Source of the DNA: Austropuccinia psidii
Taxonomy: Eukaryota > Basidiomycota > Pucciniomycetes > Pucciniales > Sphaerophragmiaceae
Assembly: GCA_023105745.1 (NCBI GenBank)
Contig: JALGQZ010000004.1
Location: 37,958,437-38,022,436, forward strand
Reading direction: 5' to 3'
Length of the DNA stretch: 64,000 nucleotides
Shown here: one piece after another, positions 44,923-56,330 of the stretch
Layout of the letters: every line of letters begins with the position of its first letter
How positions within the stretch are numbered: position 1 is the first letter of the stretch
Position numbers and translations under genes: made by a program
Notes under the pieces: generated by a model
Told to the model about the DNA's origin: nothing
What the model saw: only the letters and a program-made list of their open reading frames with translations
Database searches by the model: none

Positions 44923-44945
44923 TTCCCTCCCCCTAAAAAAGAATA
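44923..44945 (-). other. C2 polypurine tract
   Basis: On minus: CTTTTTTAGGGGGAGGGAAT directly before TGTGAGCC, the LTR start. Close to the B tract. Confidence 0.8.
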
Positions 44946-45332
44946 TTAATTTGTAATATTGCTATTTCTAGTGTGCCTTAACCTTCTGATAAGGTTATTC
45001 GCTTCAGGTATGTCCTTTTCTGGAAACCATTCATCTTCACAAGTTGGGTCACTGTACCTAACAAGATATTCCCTTACTTTGTTGGTTCTCAACTTTCTTT
45101 CTTTAAGAACTTTGGTAATTTTCTTACTACCAGATGACTCTATAGGAGGTATAACTTGGGGAACTTTATTCCTCAAGGGGAGTTTTTCAGCATCACTAGA
45201 TTCATATGGCTTTATCAAGCTCACTGGAAATGTGGGATGCTTATTGCTAAGTTCTTCAGATAATTCTACTTCAACAGCATTTTCCGCATGGGGGCCCTTA
45301 ATAACAAAAGGTCCTGCAAAGGAGTCTTTCAA
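44946..45332 (-). pseudogene. pol: C2 integrase C-terminal tail with chromo-like domain
   Basis: 128 residues: MKDSFAGPFVIKGPHAENAVEVELSEELSNKHP, then KITKVLKERKLRTNKVREYLVRYSDPTCEDEWFPEKDI, a chromodomain-like segment aligned with B2. The natural end ...RNSNITN is reached at 44946, next to the polypurine tract. This tail would bind DNA or chromatin during integration. Confidence 0.85.
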
Positions 45333-46208
45333 CTTTTAACATCCTTTTATGTTATTTAAGTTAGTGGTGGATACAAGAACTAGGTCCCCCACTTTGAAAT
45401 CTGGAGTTGCATGTTATTTATCCCATTTGTCTTTAGCGTATGCAAAGGAGTCTTCCATGCACCTTACTGCATGCTTCCTAGCTTTGTCTAGCATTCCTTT
45501 GAAGCTAGCAGCTGTGGGATTTATTTCAATCAAATCTTTCCTCAAGGAATCTTGGGGTAATTTGGGGTTCCATCCTTTTTATAGGATAGCAGGAGTTTGA
45601 TTGGTACTGGCATGGATTGATGTTTTATATTCTAATTCCAGTGCTGGTAGCAAAGTACATCAAGCATGGGTAAATCCATCACAATCTTTAAATTCAAGGC
45701 CATATGCACCAAATCTTCTTACCATCTCCTCTAAGGTTTGGATCATCCTTTCAGCCAGTCCATCAGTTTGTGGGTGGTAGGCTGTAGAGCAAGACAGCTT
45801 AGTGCTAAATAATTGGTGAAGATTTGTCCATAGTGCTGAAGTGAACTTGGGATCCCTATCACTAATGATATTTGTAAATATCCCAGTCCATGACACTACT
45901 CTATTCCATATCAGAAGAGCTGTATCCATAGCTGTATCATTCTTGTGACATGGTAAAAAGATTGGATTTTTACTGAATCTGTCCACAATTACTAGGCAAG
46001 CATTATAGCTTCTGTCACCTCCTGGTGGTAGTCCAGTTACTCAATCGATAGGGATAATTTCCCAAGGTCTGCTTGGTTCTTGGATTTTTATCAGATTTCC
46101 AAGTTTCTTGCCAATGGATTTATTTGCCTTTTGGCATCTGTCACAGGTTTTGCAATACTCTGCAACATCTTTCTGCCATATTGGCCACCATATGCAGGTC
46201 TTTACTTT
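45333..46208 (-). pseudogene. pol: C2 integrase
   Basis: 45660-45986 holds the core: [44 protein letters not shown] (Asp), [25 protein letters not shown] (Glu). Upstream (about 46040) the first catalytic region reads ID-stop-VTGLPPGGDRSYN, with TGA in place of the Trp codon. Further damage in 45340-45650. The zinc domain lies around 46140-46260 (CKTCDRCQKANK type, partly readable). Confidence 0.88.
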
Positions 46209-47162
46209 CTATCTTGTTCTGTCTTCAGACAGATGTCCTGAAAAGGGGCTATCATGGCATTCTTTCAGTACAAGATTGATTAATGACCTGTCTGCAACTG
46301 TGACGACATATGTGTGCTTGGTTCTGTGGTAAATTATACAATCCAGTAGGTGATATGCTCCTTCATCATAAGATTTTTTCCATACTTCATCCAAGGAATG
46401 TATTAGAGAGTTTTCTTTACAGTCTTTTTTGAGTAATTGGCATAAGATGCTACAATCCTCATCTTGAGTGTAACTATTTCTGACTTCTTCAAAGAAGGTG
46501 GTGTTCAAGTCTGTAACACTTATTCCTTCTATTGGGATTTGTGGTGAAGCTTTTTCTGGCACATAAGCAGTATTATCAATGTTATTTGGTAATTCCCATC
46601 TGCTTAGTCCATCTGCATTCTTATGAATATTCCCATCCTTATGAACAATAGTCATATTTCCTCTATATTTCTGTATGGCTATTTGCCATCTGAGCATATG
46701 TCTGTCTGGTGTTTTCATGTTTAAAAGTGATTTTACAGCAGTAAAATCTGTTATCACCTCAAAAACACATCCCTCTAAGAAGTAGTTCAATTTCTCCAAG
46801 GCCCAGACAAGGCATAGACATTCCATTTGACTTGCCCCATAACTGGCTTCAGTTGGTTTGATTTGCCTAGATATGAAGCATATGGGTCCTTCTACAGGTT
46901 TATCATTTATGATCTGAACTTGGTGAAGTGCAGCACCCAGTCCATCCTATGATGCATCAATATACAATTTGAAAGGCAATTTAAAGTCTGGCATCAGTAA
47001 GAGTGGAGCAGTGGTCATGGCTTCTCTTAGAGACTCAAAAGCTTTAACTCTGTAAACAGTCATTTCAAATACTGTGTCTTTGTCACACAATTTATAAAGT
47101 GGTCTTGCTATGGATGCAAAATCTTTAATGTGTTGCCTGTAATATCCTGAAAAACCTAAGAA
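46209..47162 (-). pseudogene. pol: C2 RNase H and connection
   Basis: 46209-46826 (205 aa) covers the RNase H end: [70 protein letters not shown], then the spacer to the integrase zinc domain ending [11 protein letters not shown]. 46827-47162 contains the RNase H start (FKLYIDAS then a stop, [12 protein letters not shown]) in the same family alignment. Confidence 0.88.
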
Positions 47163-47751
47163 TTAGTGAATTTCCTTCTTTTTGTGAGGCATGGGTTTTG
47201 GCAATACTGCTGCAACTTTGTACTTGTCAATTCCAAGGAATAAACCAGATGCAACATGTCCTAGTCCTTTAAGTTCTTTAAATCCAAAATGACATTTCTT
47301 CAAGGAGATTTTCATGTTTACTGATTGAATTTTTGTCAAAACTCTGGACACTATGTACATGTGCTCATCCCAAGTTTTGGAACAGACAATAATGTGATCA
47401 ATGTAAATTATTAACCATCCCTCTGAGAGTTCTTCAGGGAAGATTTCATTTATAATTCTTTGGAAGTGTGAAGATGCATTTTTGATACCAAAGGGCATCC
47501 TCAAGTATTCATACACTCCACAATGAACAATAATTCTCAAGTATTTTCTTGCTCTTGGTGTCACCACATTTTGATGGAATCCCTTAAGGGAATCCATAGT
47601 GGTTATATACCCTGCTTGAGATGCTTGAGTAAGGGCAATTTGGATTTTTGGTATTGGGTATCTGTCTGGAACAGTGTAAGTGTTCAGAGCTCTAAAGTCC
47701 CCAACCATTCTAGATTTTCCATTATGCCATGCCACTATGACTGGTGTAGTT
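47163..47751 (-). pseudogene. pol: C2 reverse transcriptase
   Basis: 190 residues: AWHNGKSRMVGDFRALNTYTVPDRYPIPKI, MDSLKGFHQNVVTPRARKYLRI, MPFGIKNASSHFQRIINEIF, LIIYIDHIIVCSKTWDEH. The catalytic YIDD reads YIDH, so the enzyme would be inactive. The thumb region ISLKKCHFGFKELKGLGHVASGL follows. The frame is closed by a stop after KKEIH. Confidence 0.92.
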
Positions 47752-48355
47752 ATTTATACTTCTTCATTGTGGCCTACTTTTCTTATTACACCAAGGTCCA
47801 GAAGTTCTTTGATATGAATTTCTAGAGCTTCTCTTGATTTTTGACTTGCTGGATATGCAGGTCTTCTTAAGAGTGGTGGATATGGTCTCTCAATGTTAAG
47901 AATGATGTCAACTTCATGACCAATAATTGCTCCTAGAGGTTCTTTGTCTGAAGCAAATGCTCCTTTGTGGTCATACAAAAGGGAATAAAGTTCATCTTCT
48001 TGTTTATCAGTCAGATGAAGGCTTATTTAAGCCTCATTTAACTTTTCAGACTCGAATTTCTCTAACTCTAAGTTGAATGGTGATACTTTGTTTACTGTAA
48101 TTTGTCTTTTATATGGTAAAAAGGAAAATTTGTGGCACTTATTGTATCCAATAGTAAAGTCTCTGTCTTTGTTGTTATGCAAATCTATCCCATACATGAT
48201 TAAATAGTCATTTCACAATATAAAATGGGTACTAGAGCAATTTTCCATAACAACAAATTCAACTGTGATTCTTAGATTCCCATTTATGTGTGGGAATATG
48301 ACATTGGTCTCAAAAATTTCTAATGCTTTCATTGGATTACTTGCACTGTTGAATT
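47752..48355 (-). pseudogene. pol: C2 protease end and PR-RT linker
   Basis: 47754-47978 carries FASDKEPLGAIIGHEVDIILNIERPYPPLLRRPAYPASQKSREALEIHIKELLDLGVIRKVGHNEEV, the conserved block before RT, ending at a TAA in place of a Glu codon. 47979-48355 is the C-terminal half of protease and linker with several frame breaks (MYGIDLHNNKDR type sequence near 48170-48200). Confidence 0.85.
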
Positions 48356-49618
48356 TTATACCATCAATTGGTAACAATTGGTCTTCAAAATTTGGTACAC
48401 AAGTCTTAAGAAAAGATTTTCAACACAAGAGCAGAAGGCTCCTGGGTCAAGCAAAAGTTTGGTGGGCTTGTTGTCAATCACAACTTCTGTTATACAGGAG
48501 TTACCAGCTGTATAACCTTTCCCTCTTTTTGGTTTTGTTTTCATAAGTTGTGCATCTTGAACTTTTGATAAATCAAGTTGACCATTGCTCAATTGTGGTA
48601 AGTGGGAATAAGATTCCATGATGTCAAAAGTGGCATTGATATTTTCTATATCTTTTGAAGATTCAAAGAATATTGATGACTTATCATCTGAATTGTCTTC
48701 AATTAAGTCATCTTTTTCAACATCAGGTTCCTTTTCAATATTGATTTCATTGATTTTCCCCCTTTTTGGACATAAATTGGCTAAATGGGTGGTGCTTTGG
48801 CAAATATGGCACTTTCTGACTGTATCTGCAGATTTATACTTAATATTACTAGAATTTTCTTTGGGGTTTTTGTCCACAGAATTTTTCCAAGGTGTGTTAA
48901 ATCTTGTTTTGAGATTCACCCTACTAGAACCAATTTTGGTTCTGGTGGTTTCTTCTTCTAATATATTGATAATATCCTCTACTGAAGATTGTTCAGTAGT
49001 CCTGCTTTTGATAGCATGCTCTAAGTCACCTCCACATTGTCTCAGAATTTTTCTATGGATCATAAATTCTGACATTTCAGGATATAATTCTGTTAATCTG
49101 TCATTTTGTTGGCAAAACCATGGTAAAGCATTGTCTTTATCAGCATTAAATTTGGCATATTCAAAGGCTGTTTCAACTTTAAACCTCAAAGCATCATTTT
49201 CCCATTTGTTAATGATTTGGGTTTTCCACCAAGTTCAACGCTGGTGTCCATGTGCTTGTCTTATTTTGATGTACCATCTGTGAGCTGATTTGGTAAACAA
49301 GGTGTTAAATCTTGCTGTTACCAATCTGTCTGGTAATTCAAAATCCTCTTTGATAATTTCAATACCTCTAATTAATTCCATATGGTCATACTCTCCTTCA
49401 CCACTGAAGTGAGGCCATTCTTTAAGTTTTGGAACTTCTTTCAAGAGTTCTTGGCCCATGGATGGTTCTAAGTTATGAAAAGAAGTAGAAAATTCATTTT
49501 TTAACTGTGAATTTTCAATATCCAATACTTGTGGATTGGGAATTATTGCATCTTCATTTTGATTCAGAGGTGTAGAAATTCTTGGTAAAGTGTTTAGCAG
49601 TTGTTCAATATCACTCAT
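48356..49618 (-). pseudogene. gag: C2 Gag (capsid, zinc knuckle) and protease start
   Basis: 49618-49235 starts MSDIEQLLNTLPRISTPLNQ and includes the capsid core entry LKEWPHFSGEGEYDHMELIRGIEIIKEDFELPDRL. A TGA in place of Trp at about 49228 interrupts it. 49189-48356 continues: LRQCGGDLEHAIKSRTTEQSS, an intact CCHC knuckle CHICQSTTHLANLC, an acidic tail, then the protease site TKLLLDPGAFCSC (DPG variant). A frameshift at about 48420 ends it. Apart from these two lesions the frame is open for about 400 codons. Confidence 0.9.
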
Positions 49619-50209
49619 TTTACTGTTATTACACCTTTTTGAATTTCTTAACTCATGTTGTAAGCTTTTTATAGAGTCTATGACATCATTTTTATGATCA
49701 TCCTCTTTATATGTAAGCGCATTCCATAATTCTGTTTGTTTAGCATTATCAGATATAACTTCATTTGACTTTATTGTTAATTTTGATATTTCCTCTCTTT
49801 ACGTATCTAAATGTTTTTTCAAGGCAACTGTATTTGTCTTGACTTCAGCAAATTATTTTGAAATATCATCAAGAGCTTTCTTATTATCCTCTTTAATAGT
49901 ATTAATAGCTCGTTTTATTCTTGTTTTAATTATGTCATCAATATTGAATTTAGAATATTTGTCTGTCAATTCTTTAATAATGGCAGATTGTTCATTTATC
50001 TTAATGCCAAAAGAATTATCATTATTGGAAGTTTTGATTGTTCTTAAAACCCTTTCAAAGCATTTAAGTGTATCATTTATTTGGCTCAGACTCAAGTTAT
50101 GTGTTTTAAGATTGTCACAAATTGATGTCTTCTTATCAGAAAGATGACTTTTTACATCAATAATAGCTTTATACAACTCTGGAATACAATTAAAAGTATC
50201 AGAAATCAT
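49619..50209 (-). pseudogene. C2 coiled-coil segment upstream of gag
   Basis: 50209-49853 encodes MISDTFNCIPELYKAIIDVKSHLSDKKTSICDNLKTHNLSLSQINDTLKCFERVL..., an Ile/Leu/Lys-rich helical segment. 49852-49619 continues in broken frames up to the MSDIEQ start. It occupies the same place as the coiled coil of B gag (30961-31254) and may serve the same multimerising role (inference). Confidence 0.6.
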
Positions 50210-50808
50210 TTTTGATATTTTAATCTGGCTTCGTCCTTCTTTTGTAATTCCATCATGGTGCTAGCCATCTGAAATAAATTTTCCATGGCATCCTGCTGAA
50301 TCTTTGGAATCCTGTATCCTTCGCTGTAAGGCTTTGGGGCTGGTGCCTTCCCTTTGCCCTTGTTTGGAGCTTGTGGCTGCTTTTTCATGTTGGAATTGCT
50401 GCTGCTGCTGGGAACTGGGTCTGTTTTTGGCACTGGTTTGGGTGGTGGAGGGTTGTTTTTCCTCCATTCTAGTGTCAAGAGCATCATTTTTTTCTTCTCC
50501 ATCAATGGATGCCATCCATTGAGCAATTTGCAAGTATTGGGATGGCCCAGGAATTTTCTCACAGTCAGGTAAGAATTCATGCAATTCTTCCACAGGTCTG
50601 CAAGGATCTGGTACTCCTTGAACTGAAGTGCATTGTTGTATGCACTGTGGCTGGCTTTGTATATGTCCACTGAGGCTTGTTGTGGCGGTGTCAGCTCTTT
50701 TTGAAGGTAAAATGGTATTATCAGCTTCAGAATGACCCATTTTAGTTGTTTGAAAGTCATCAACTGACCCTTTTCCTTCTGTACCTGATTGGCCTCTGCC
50801 ATAATCAC
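50206..50808 (-). CDS. C2 ORF1, 200 aa
   Basis: The frame runs from ATG at 50808 to TGA at 50206. Residues 1-115 are mixed hydrophobic/charged; 116-150 are Pro/Lys/Ser-rich (NNPPPPKPVPKTDPVPSSSS); the end is helical (MENLFQMASTMMELQKKDEARLKYQK). It is at the place of the B gag N-terminal region. No known domain recognised. A second frame (50740-50261, 159 aa) overlaps it. The next ORF starts at 50209, overlapping the stop by 4 bases. Confidence 0.55.
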   Translation of the reverse strand: MIMAEANQVQKEKGQLMTFKQLKWVILKLIIPFYLQKELTPPQQASVDIYKASHSAYNNALQFKEYQILADLWKNCMNSYLTVRKFLGHPNTCKLLNGWHPLMEKKKMMLLTLEWRKNNPPPPKPVPKTDPVPSSSSNSNMKKQPQAPNKGKGKAPAPKPYSEGYRIPKIQQDAMENLFQMASTMMELQKKDEARLKYQK

Positions 50809-51325
50809 GTCTATTACCTTTCTAGGAGCTGCTTGAGGGGTTAAATCTGGCTCCTGATCTGGTTGAAGGCAGAATTATGGTTAAAAAAGGTTCAAAATAG
50901 TAATTTTACATCAAAAAACTTACTATTGGCCAAATCTTTTGCTTTCTGAAGAGTATTACTTATTTCCAAGTTGACTAATTCAAAAGAAATTGGCTCTGGT
51001 TGAATATTCTGAGTAACAATAATAATACTATTATGATCAGAATTAACAGTACTGGCAGGAATAATGCTGGTTACTGTTGAGGCTGTTTCAATGTTTTCTT
51101 GTCTTACCACGTTTTCAGACACTAAAATTAATGGAAAAACCAATTAATTAGGTAAAAAAAGAATATTTCCAAAAAGAAATGAAAATATAAGCCTCACTTA
51201 TAATATGAAAAAAAATATATTTTTTATGGATTTTTTGATTATAAGTATTTTTTACATGTTTTTAAATTTTTCAATATAAGAAAAAAGATTTAAAAAGAGT
51301 AAAAAAGATATTTCACAGGTAAAAT
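50809..51325 (-). other. C2 leader
   Basis: AT-rich untranslated sequence between the primer-binding site and ORF1. It includes a 83-codon frame (51143-50892) without recognisable similarity and TTTTTTATGGATTTTT-type low-complexity stretches. Confidence 0.5.
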
Positions 51326-51343
51326 ATCACGGCTGGGCCCCCA
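51326..51343 (-). other. C2 primer-binding site
   Basis: On minus: TGGGGGCCCAGCCGTGAT, two bases after the 5' LTR end. Starts TGG as expected for annealing to a tRNA CCA end. The primer tRNA is not identified. Confidence 0.75.
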
Positions 51344-51345
51344 AA

Positions 51346-53171
51346 TGTAAGGTGTGGATATGAAACTTTGATTAAAAATCAAGTACTTTTCCTGTCCTCA
51401 AATTTTGTATAAGGTAAAAATCAATTAAAAATAGTAAGAAGTATTATTTTTAAGAGAGAAAACGCCAATTGTATTGTTTATAGCTTGATTAGTATAAAAC
51501 AATAATATTATAAGGATTTATTGTTTTACCAACAATAAAGATTTATCCAAAAATCCTCTACAAGAGATATTTAAGGCTACAAAAGAAATTTCTTCAAGAG
51601 CAATTTCAATTGGAATTAATTGAGCAAAGAACTGAAAGCAATTAATTAAAGAAAAAAGTCTTTAAAAAGAATACTAAAGAGAAAACACGCCCAAAAGTGA
51701 CCAGAGTGAATTTGGAAACGAAGTGACAATGTTTACAGTGATGACAGATGCTTTAATTCACTTTTGGGGTGGTTCAGGGGTAAAAATGATTATAAAAGTT
51801 ACAAACAATGATTATAATGATTTTTTCACGTGGTTAAAAGGTTAAAAAATGATTTAAGAAAGTTGGTTGCAATCTTTTATTGATTGTTTTAAAAATTTTT
51901 AAACTAATTATGAAAGGAAAAGATTCTAACATGAGGAGAAAAGTGGGGCAAAGAAGACATTCTTTTATAGCCATCAATTTTCTTACTCCAAAAGTAAGAT
52001 TTACGCTTGTCAGTCGTGAAAAACAGTCTGACAACAGAAAAGCCAATTATGGCATCATTGGACCCTGGTTTGGACCCAAAAAGGGCTGGTTTAAGCCAAT
52101 TTTAGCCATTTTAGACCCTTGAATCAGCCATTACTATAGCAATACCTGGTCTAGAGCCTTCAAAACATGTAAGAATGTGTGTAAGAGACGTAGAAACCAG
52201 TTAAAACGGTTTTACTATGATTGTTGTATCTTAAGGGTAGTTTTACCCTCTTGGCAACAGCTAAAACTACCCCAGTTGGTATCAAATCCTCATTATCAAT
52301 TGAGTCCACAGACCCTGTAACTCAATTCCAGGCCAAAAGTGATAAAAGTTTGCGTGAATTTTGACATCACACGCCTGTCAGCAAGGATTTTGGGGGCCTA
52401 GCTCCCCCTTAGAGCTGGAGTTCCTTTTCCCGCCCAAATTTAATCTTTCCAATTTATTTTTCCTTTAATTCCTCATCATGTATTATACTTATAATTTACA
52501 TATGTAATTCAATTGAGTTGTGCAGTTCAATACAGTAATAATTGATACCTCATACGTAAATCAAAGTTCACTTATGTAATACATGCGCACATTTTGACAT
52601 TTCAATTAAATTCAATTGACAATACTTTAATTCCTCATAACTTCTAAAATATACACAACACCTCAATTTTAACACAAATTTTGGTGATTAACACCACATG
52701 TGATGTGAATTAAATTGAAGTTTTGAGGATTTTCAATTTTCATACAGAAAATACTAAAAACTTAATTTAAGCTTATTTGGAGTTGAGTTACAAAACTTTC
52801 ACGCAGAGGTGAACCAACCTGATGTTTTATGAGGAATCCAATGGTGAAATAATTTCTATATGTATATTCATTGGATCAAAAGTTATAATAATTTTTATTT
52901 AATTTTTTTCCAAATTTATTTATTTTTTTACAATTTTGTTAAAAATTAATTTTTACTTAATTTTTTCAAATATAAATTTAATTTTACAATTTCAAAATTT
53001 AATGTAATTTTATTTTTAAATTGTAATTAAATTTTTAATTGTGAATATAGTTTTATATTTATATTTTGATTTTCATTTTAATAATATAAATAAATTTATT
53101 TTATTTATATTTATATGTTAATTTTGTATTTGTGGTCTTTTGGGTATATGAAATTACCTCTAAGGCTCACA
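51346..53171 (-). repeat. C2 5' LTR (right on + strand)
   Basis: 1826 bp; + strand reads TGTAAGGTGTGG...CTAAGGCTCACA. Next to it is ATAAA (53172-53176), the partner of ATACA. Confidence 0.95.
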
Positions 53172-53601
53172 ATAAATCAAGAAAGTCACCATACTTACAT
53201 TTGGGATAACCAGAAGTACCATCAGGGGTACAGGCCTTGGAAAATGGTAACTCTTTACCAAAAGGTGCATCCTTCTTGATCCACACGTATCTTCTGATAT
53301 TTAAATCTGGTATTCCAGGGTAACATCATGGCTTCTTCCCAACAAAACAGAAATTGCACTTTGAAGCCTTTGGATTGCAATTTTGAAAGCACTCTTTTCC
53401 TCTCATCACACACTTGATACAAGAAGGATAAAGAACTTCAACTTTTTTGTAGCCATCATATTTTTGAGAAGGATCAAAGTGGCCAGAAGAAGCCATTGAC
53501 CAAGGCAACCCCAAATGACTGAGGATGCCAGAACCACAAAGAGCAGACAGTGGTGGCACAGAGGGGGAATATTCAATGATTTCAGTCAGCTTTAGCCTCA
53601 T
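53172..53601 (-). pseudogene. ORF X, N-terminal exon with Zn2Cys6-like cysteine pattern
   Basis: From ATG 53601 (or the internal ATG at 53496, MASSGHFDPSQ): YDGYKKVEVLYPSCIKCVMRGKECFQNCNPKASKCNFCFVGKKP, TGA, CYPGIPDLNIRRYVWIKKDAPFGKELPF...DGTSGYPK. Cysteine spacing is CX2CX6CX10CX2CX6[C/stop], the spacing of the fungal binuclear zinc cluster; the sixth position is exactly the TGA codon. This suggests a DNA-binding domain, but the flanking residues lack the usual basic run, so function is uncertain. The frame reaches an intron donor at 53198, and C2 lies in that intron. Confidence 0.6.
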
Positions 53602-54157
53602 GACTAGAGATCATGGAAGCAAAATAATTCAAGCTGTCAGATTATGCCCATCAAGGGTGTGGGGCCATAAGTCATTTTATGGTCTCCTAAATTTCCTCCA
53701 TGGGGGGCTCCAATCAACAACCCAGTACCTCCCCTTCAGCTCTGGGGAGGTCACTTTTCTTGATGGTCCTGGACCACCCTCAATGGGCCCAGGCCATTTA
53801 GGTAAAATTTGAAATTCAATATTTCTTTGGTCCAATGGTTCCCCTGAAGCCCCAGCAAATTTGGGCCCAGGGGGATTCCAATAGCCCACACAGACCATGG
53901 ACCATAGAGACCAGAAAAAACCATAAGGCCTCAAAAGGGCCTATAATGGGCTTCAACCCAAAATTTTCAAAAATGGCCACAGAATTGGCAATGACTGGGA
54001 GCACCTACATGGCCCAAAATGGTCCCATATCTTCAAGAAAAATAGTGAAAAGAGCCCTCCTTTAAAATATAAATTGAATAATCAATACTGAAGGAAAGAA
54101 GAGGCCCAAATGAAAATTTTGGTCAAATATTCATGGGGTATATGTTCATATACTCAT
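53602..54157. other. GGCC-rich spacer, possibly remnant of a family A LTR
   Basis: No gene. It is rich in GGCC, TGGCCC and GGGCCT like the U3 of A LTRs, and follows ORF X on its 5' side. No TGTCAC end is found. It is cut at 54158 by the B3 LTR. Several overlapping short frames on both strands are composition artefacts. Confidence 0.4.
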
Positions 54158-55555
54158 TGTCAGCCTGTGACTCAAAACAAGAGCACAAGCATGACAGCCA
54201 AATACCATAAATCAATGGTATAGCCAAGATACCACGAAAACATGGATCTGAGCCAAATCAGCTCAAAATGTATCAATCAAAAGAGGAAACTCACCCCTTT
54301 CCAAATCTACAACTCTCATCATCATAGGACAAAGAATAACAAAGTTATTCCTGCTCAAAGTTGTTGCTGGACATAAACCTTAATTTTCACCTCAAATCTA
54401 AAATACAAAGAAAGAGGCTTAACCCCATAAAATGAGTATTCATAATGGATCTCTGAGTCAGGGCTATTCAATGGTACTAGCCTAACTGAGCTAGCACAAG
54501 AATTACAGAAGATATGACCAAAATAAGGTCAAATAAGGGTGATTGGAATATTCACATCTCATCTACCTTCTACGGTTTTAGTGTGAGATACCTAAAGTGG
54601 GTTTTCTTGGAAAGGGCACAATCAGGTCTATCTGATGGTGCCATTCATTTCCCCATATCTCATCTAGAACAAAGGATATGGACCAAGCAAGCTCCATACA
54701 GTTTTTCTGCAAATCATAAATGTGTATAAGAAAAACTGTACACGGCATAACCTTCCCGTACTTAATGATAACCATATCAAATGAGGTGCCATTGTGTATA
54801 ACACATCCAGGGCTACTCAATGAATCAAATTTGAGCTTGATATCTCAAAAACGGACAAATGTATGGCAGTTTTAAGCACAAAATCCCACAATTAGACCAA
54901 TATGGTCTTACTGTGGGATATTCTCCCATAAGTGTTATTATGAGGTGTCAAGTAGACAAAGGTGCATGTTGATACTTCAATACCTCATAATCCATTCAAT
55001 ACTTGGGTCCCATACAGGTTCTGTACAACATTCCATGCGTCATACACGTCAGAAGAGGGCTATGTGGTCCCTGGGTGAAGGTTTTCACTCTGTATTGGTG
55101 AAAACTGCCCAGATGTGGTTTCAAAACCACAGCTGAGCCCAATACAGAGAATACAGGCACTATAAAAACCAAAAGCCAGTACTCTTCACTTCCCCTACTT
55201 AGATGGTCTAGAAGGCCATTCCACCCATTTTAGGACAAAAGGAGGCCTTTTCTCCACCAGAAAAGGTTTCCTCATCCTGCTCTTGAATTCCTACGTAGTA
55301 CAACTTTCAAAAACAATTATACTCTTGGAAAATGATCAGGTATACTTCTAATTTTAAGTATTGTAGTCTTTATTATAGTAATCCCATTGGCAGAGCTGCA
55401 CCCAGGGCTTTCAACAGTGCTCACCACCACTAAAATCCTTTTAGTAAAGGCCTTATATTTCAAATAAAATCTTTTTTCATACTCAATTTGTGTCACATTC
55501 ATAGTTTAGGTTGTAAATAGTATTATTATTGCCTCTTCATAGACTCAGCCTGGCA
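54158..55555 (+). repeat. B3 5' LTR
   Basis: 1398 bp, TGTCAGCCTGTGACTC...CAGCCTGGCA (A to G in CTGACA). Confidence 0.92.
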
Positions 55556-56330
55556 TTTTTGCAGCCTGGCCGTGTTTTTAAGCTTTTTTGGACCTTATAA
55601 GTGAGTTTTTTTCTCTTACTTTATTGATTCTGACACTTTCTTTTCTGTTTTAAGGCGTCAATTTTATTAAAAAATAAATACAACATATATCTTTTATTTA
55701 TTTTTTCAGTGGTATATGCTGTATACCACTGTGTTTTTCTATATTATTTTTGCTTTTGTTGTGTGGTTGATTATAATATATTCACCACAAAACCCTTCTT
55801 TTTGGCATTTTTTTACATATTTAAACACTTTAAGCCATTAATATAGTCCTTTTTTTTCAATTAAATAAGGACACCTCTTACTGTAAAACCTACAGTGGAG
55901 GCGTGGTTTGGTACATTGTTAATTTCCATTTCCCTCTTACTATCAACTTTGTCAGAGTATACTTTCTAATGACAAGTTAATCTGTGAGATCCTGGTATAC
56001 AAACAGTGTACCAGATGTCTGTAAGTTTTATTTCTGACGTGGAATTGTTAATTCAATTACACTGTCATAATTCAAGGGCATATTACAGAGATATATTGCC
56101 CACAGGCCAACACACCAGTGACACCATTGGAACCAGAGGGCAGGAAGTGAAAAGGGAAGAGGCACAGTGAAGTTCTAATCACAGTTGAGAGGTGCACACC
56201 AATTGCCACTCAGAGGAATAGAAAACCACAAACCTCTGCATCAATTCAACGTAAACCAACCTTAAAAACTTGTACAGGGAAGATTACAGTCATTAACCCA
56301 GTTGTAACCTCTAAAGGTGAATTTCCAAAA
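55556..56330 (+). other. B3 leader
   Basis: Starts with the conserved GCAGCCTGGCCGTGTTTTT primer-binding region. 56100-56330 matches the small basic ORF of B2 (29712-29978) but is frame-broken. Confidence 0.6.

Larger units (their letters stand above)
43097..53171 (-). mobile_element. C2: full-length family C Ty3/Gypsy element
   Basis: 10.1 kb, two 1826-bp LTRs, coding strand minus. Flanks are ATACA (43092-43096) and ATAAA (53172-53176), a duplication with one mismatch. Order on minus: LTR, primer-binding site, ORF1, gag, protease, RT, RNase H, integrase with chromo-like tail, polypurine tract, LTR. By eye the LTRs differ at roughly 7% of the first 160 bases, and pol has several stops. Confidence 0.95.
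43068..53198 (-). other. 51-nt intron of ORF X, disrupted by C2
   Basis: On the minus strand the donor GTAAGTATGG starts at 53198 and the acceptor TTGTATTAG ends at 43068. Without C2 and one copy of its target duplication the intron is 51 nt. It contains an in-frame TGA. Splicing joins GYPK to LTCSMQREVARW in frame. Confidence 0.6.
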
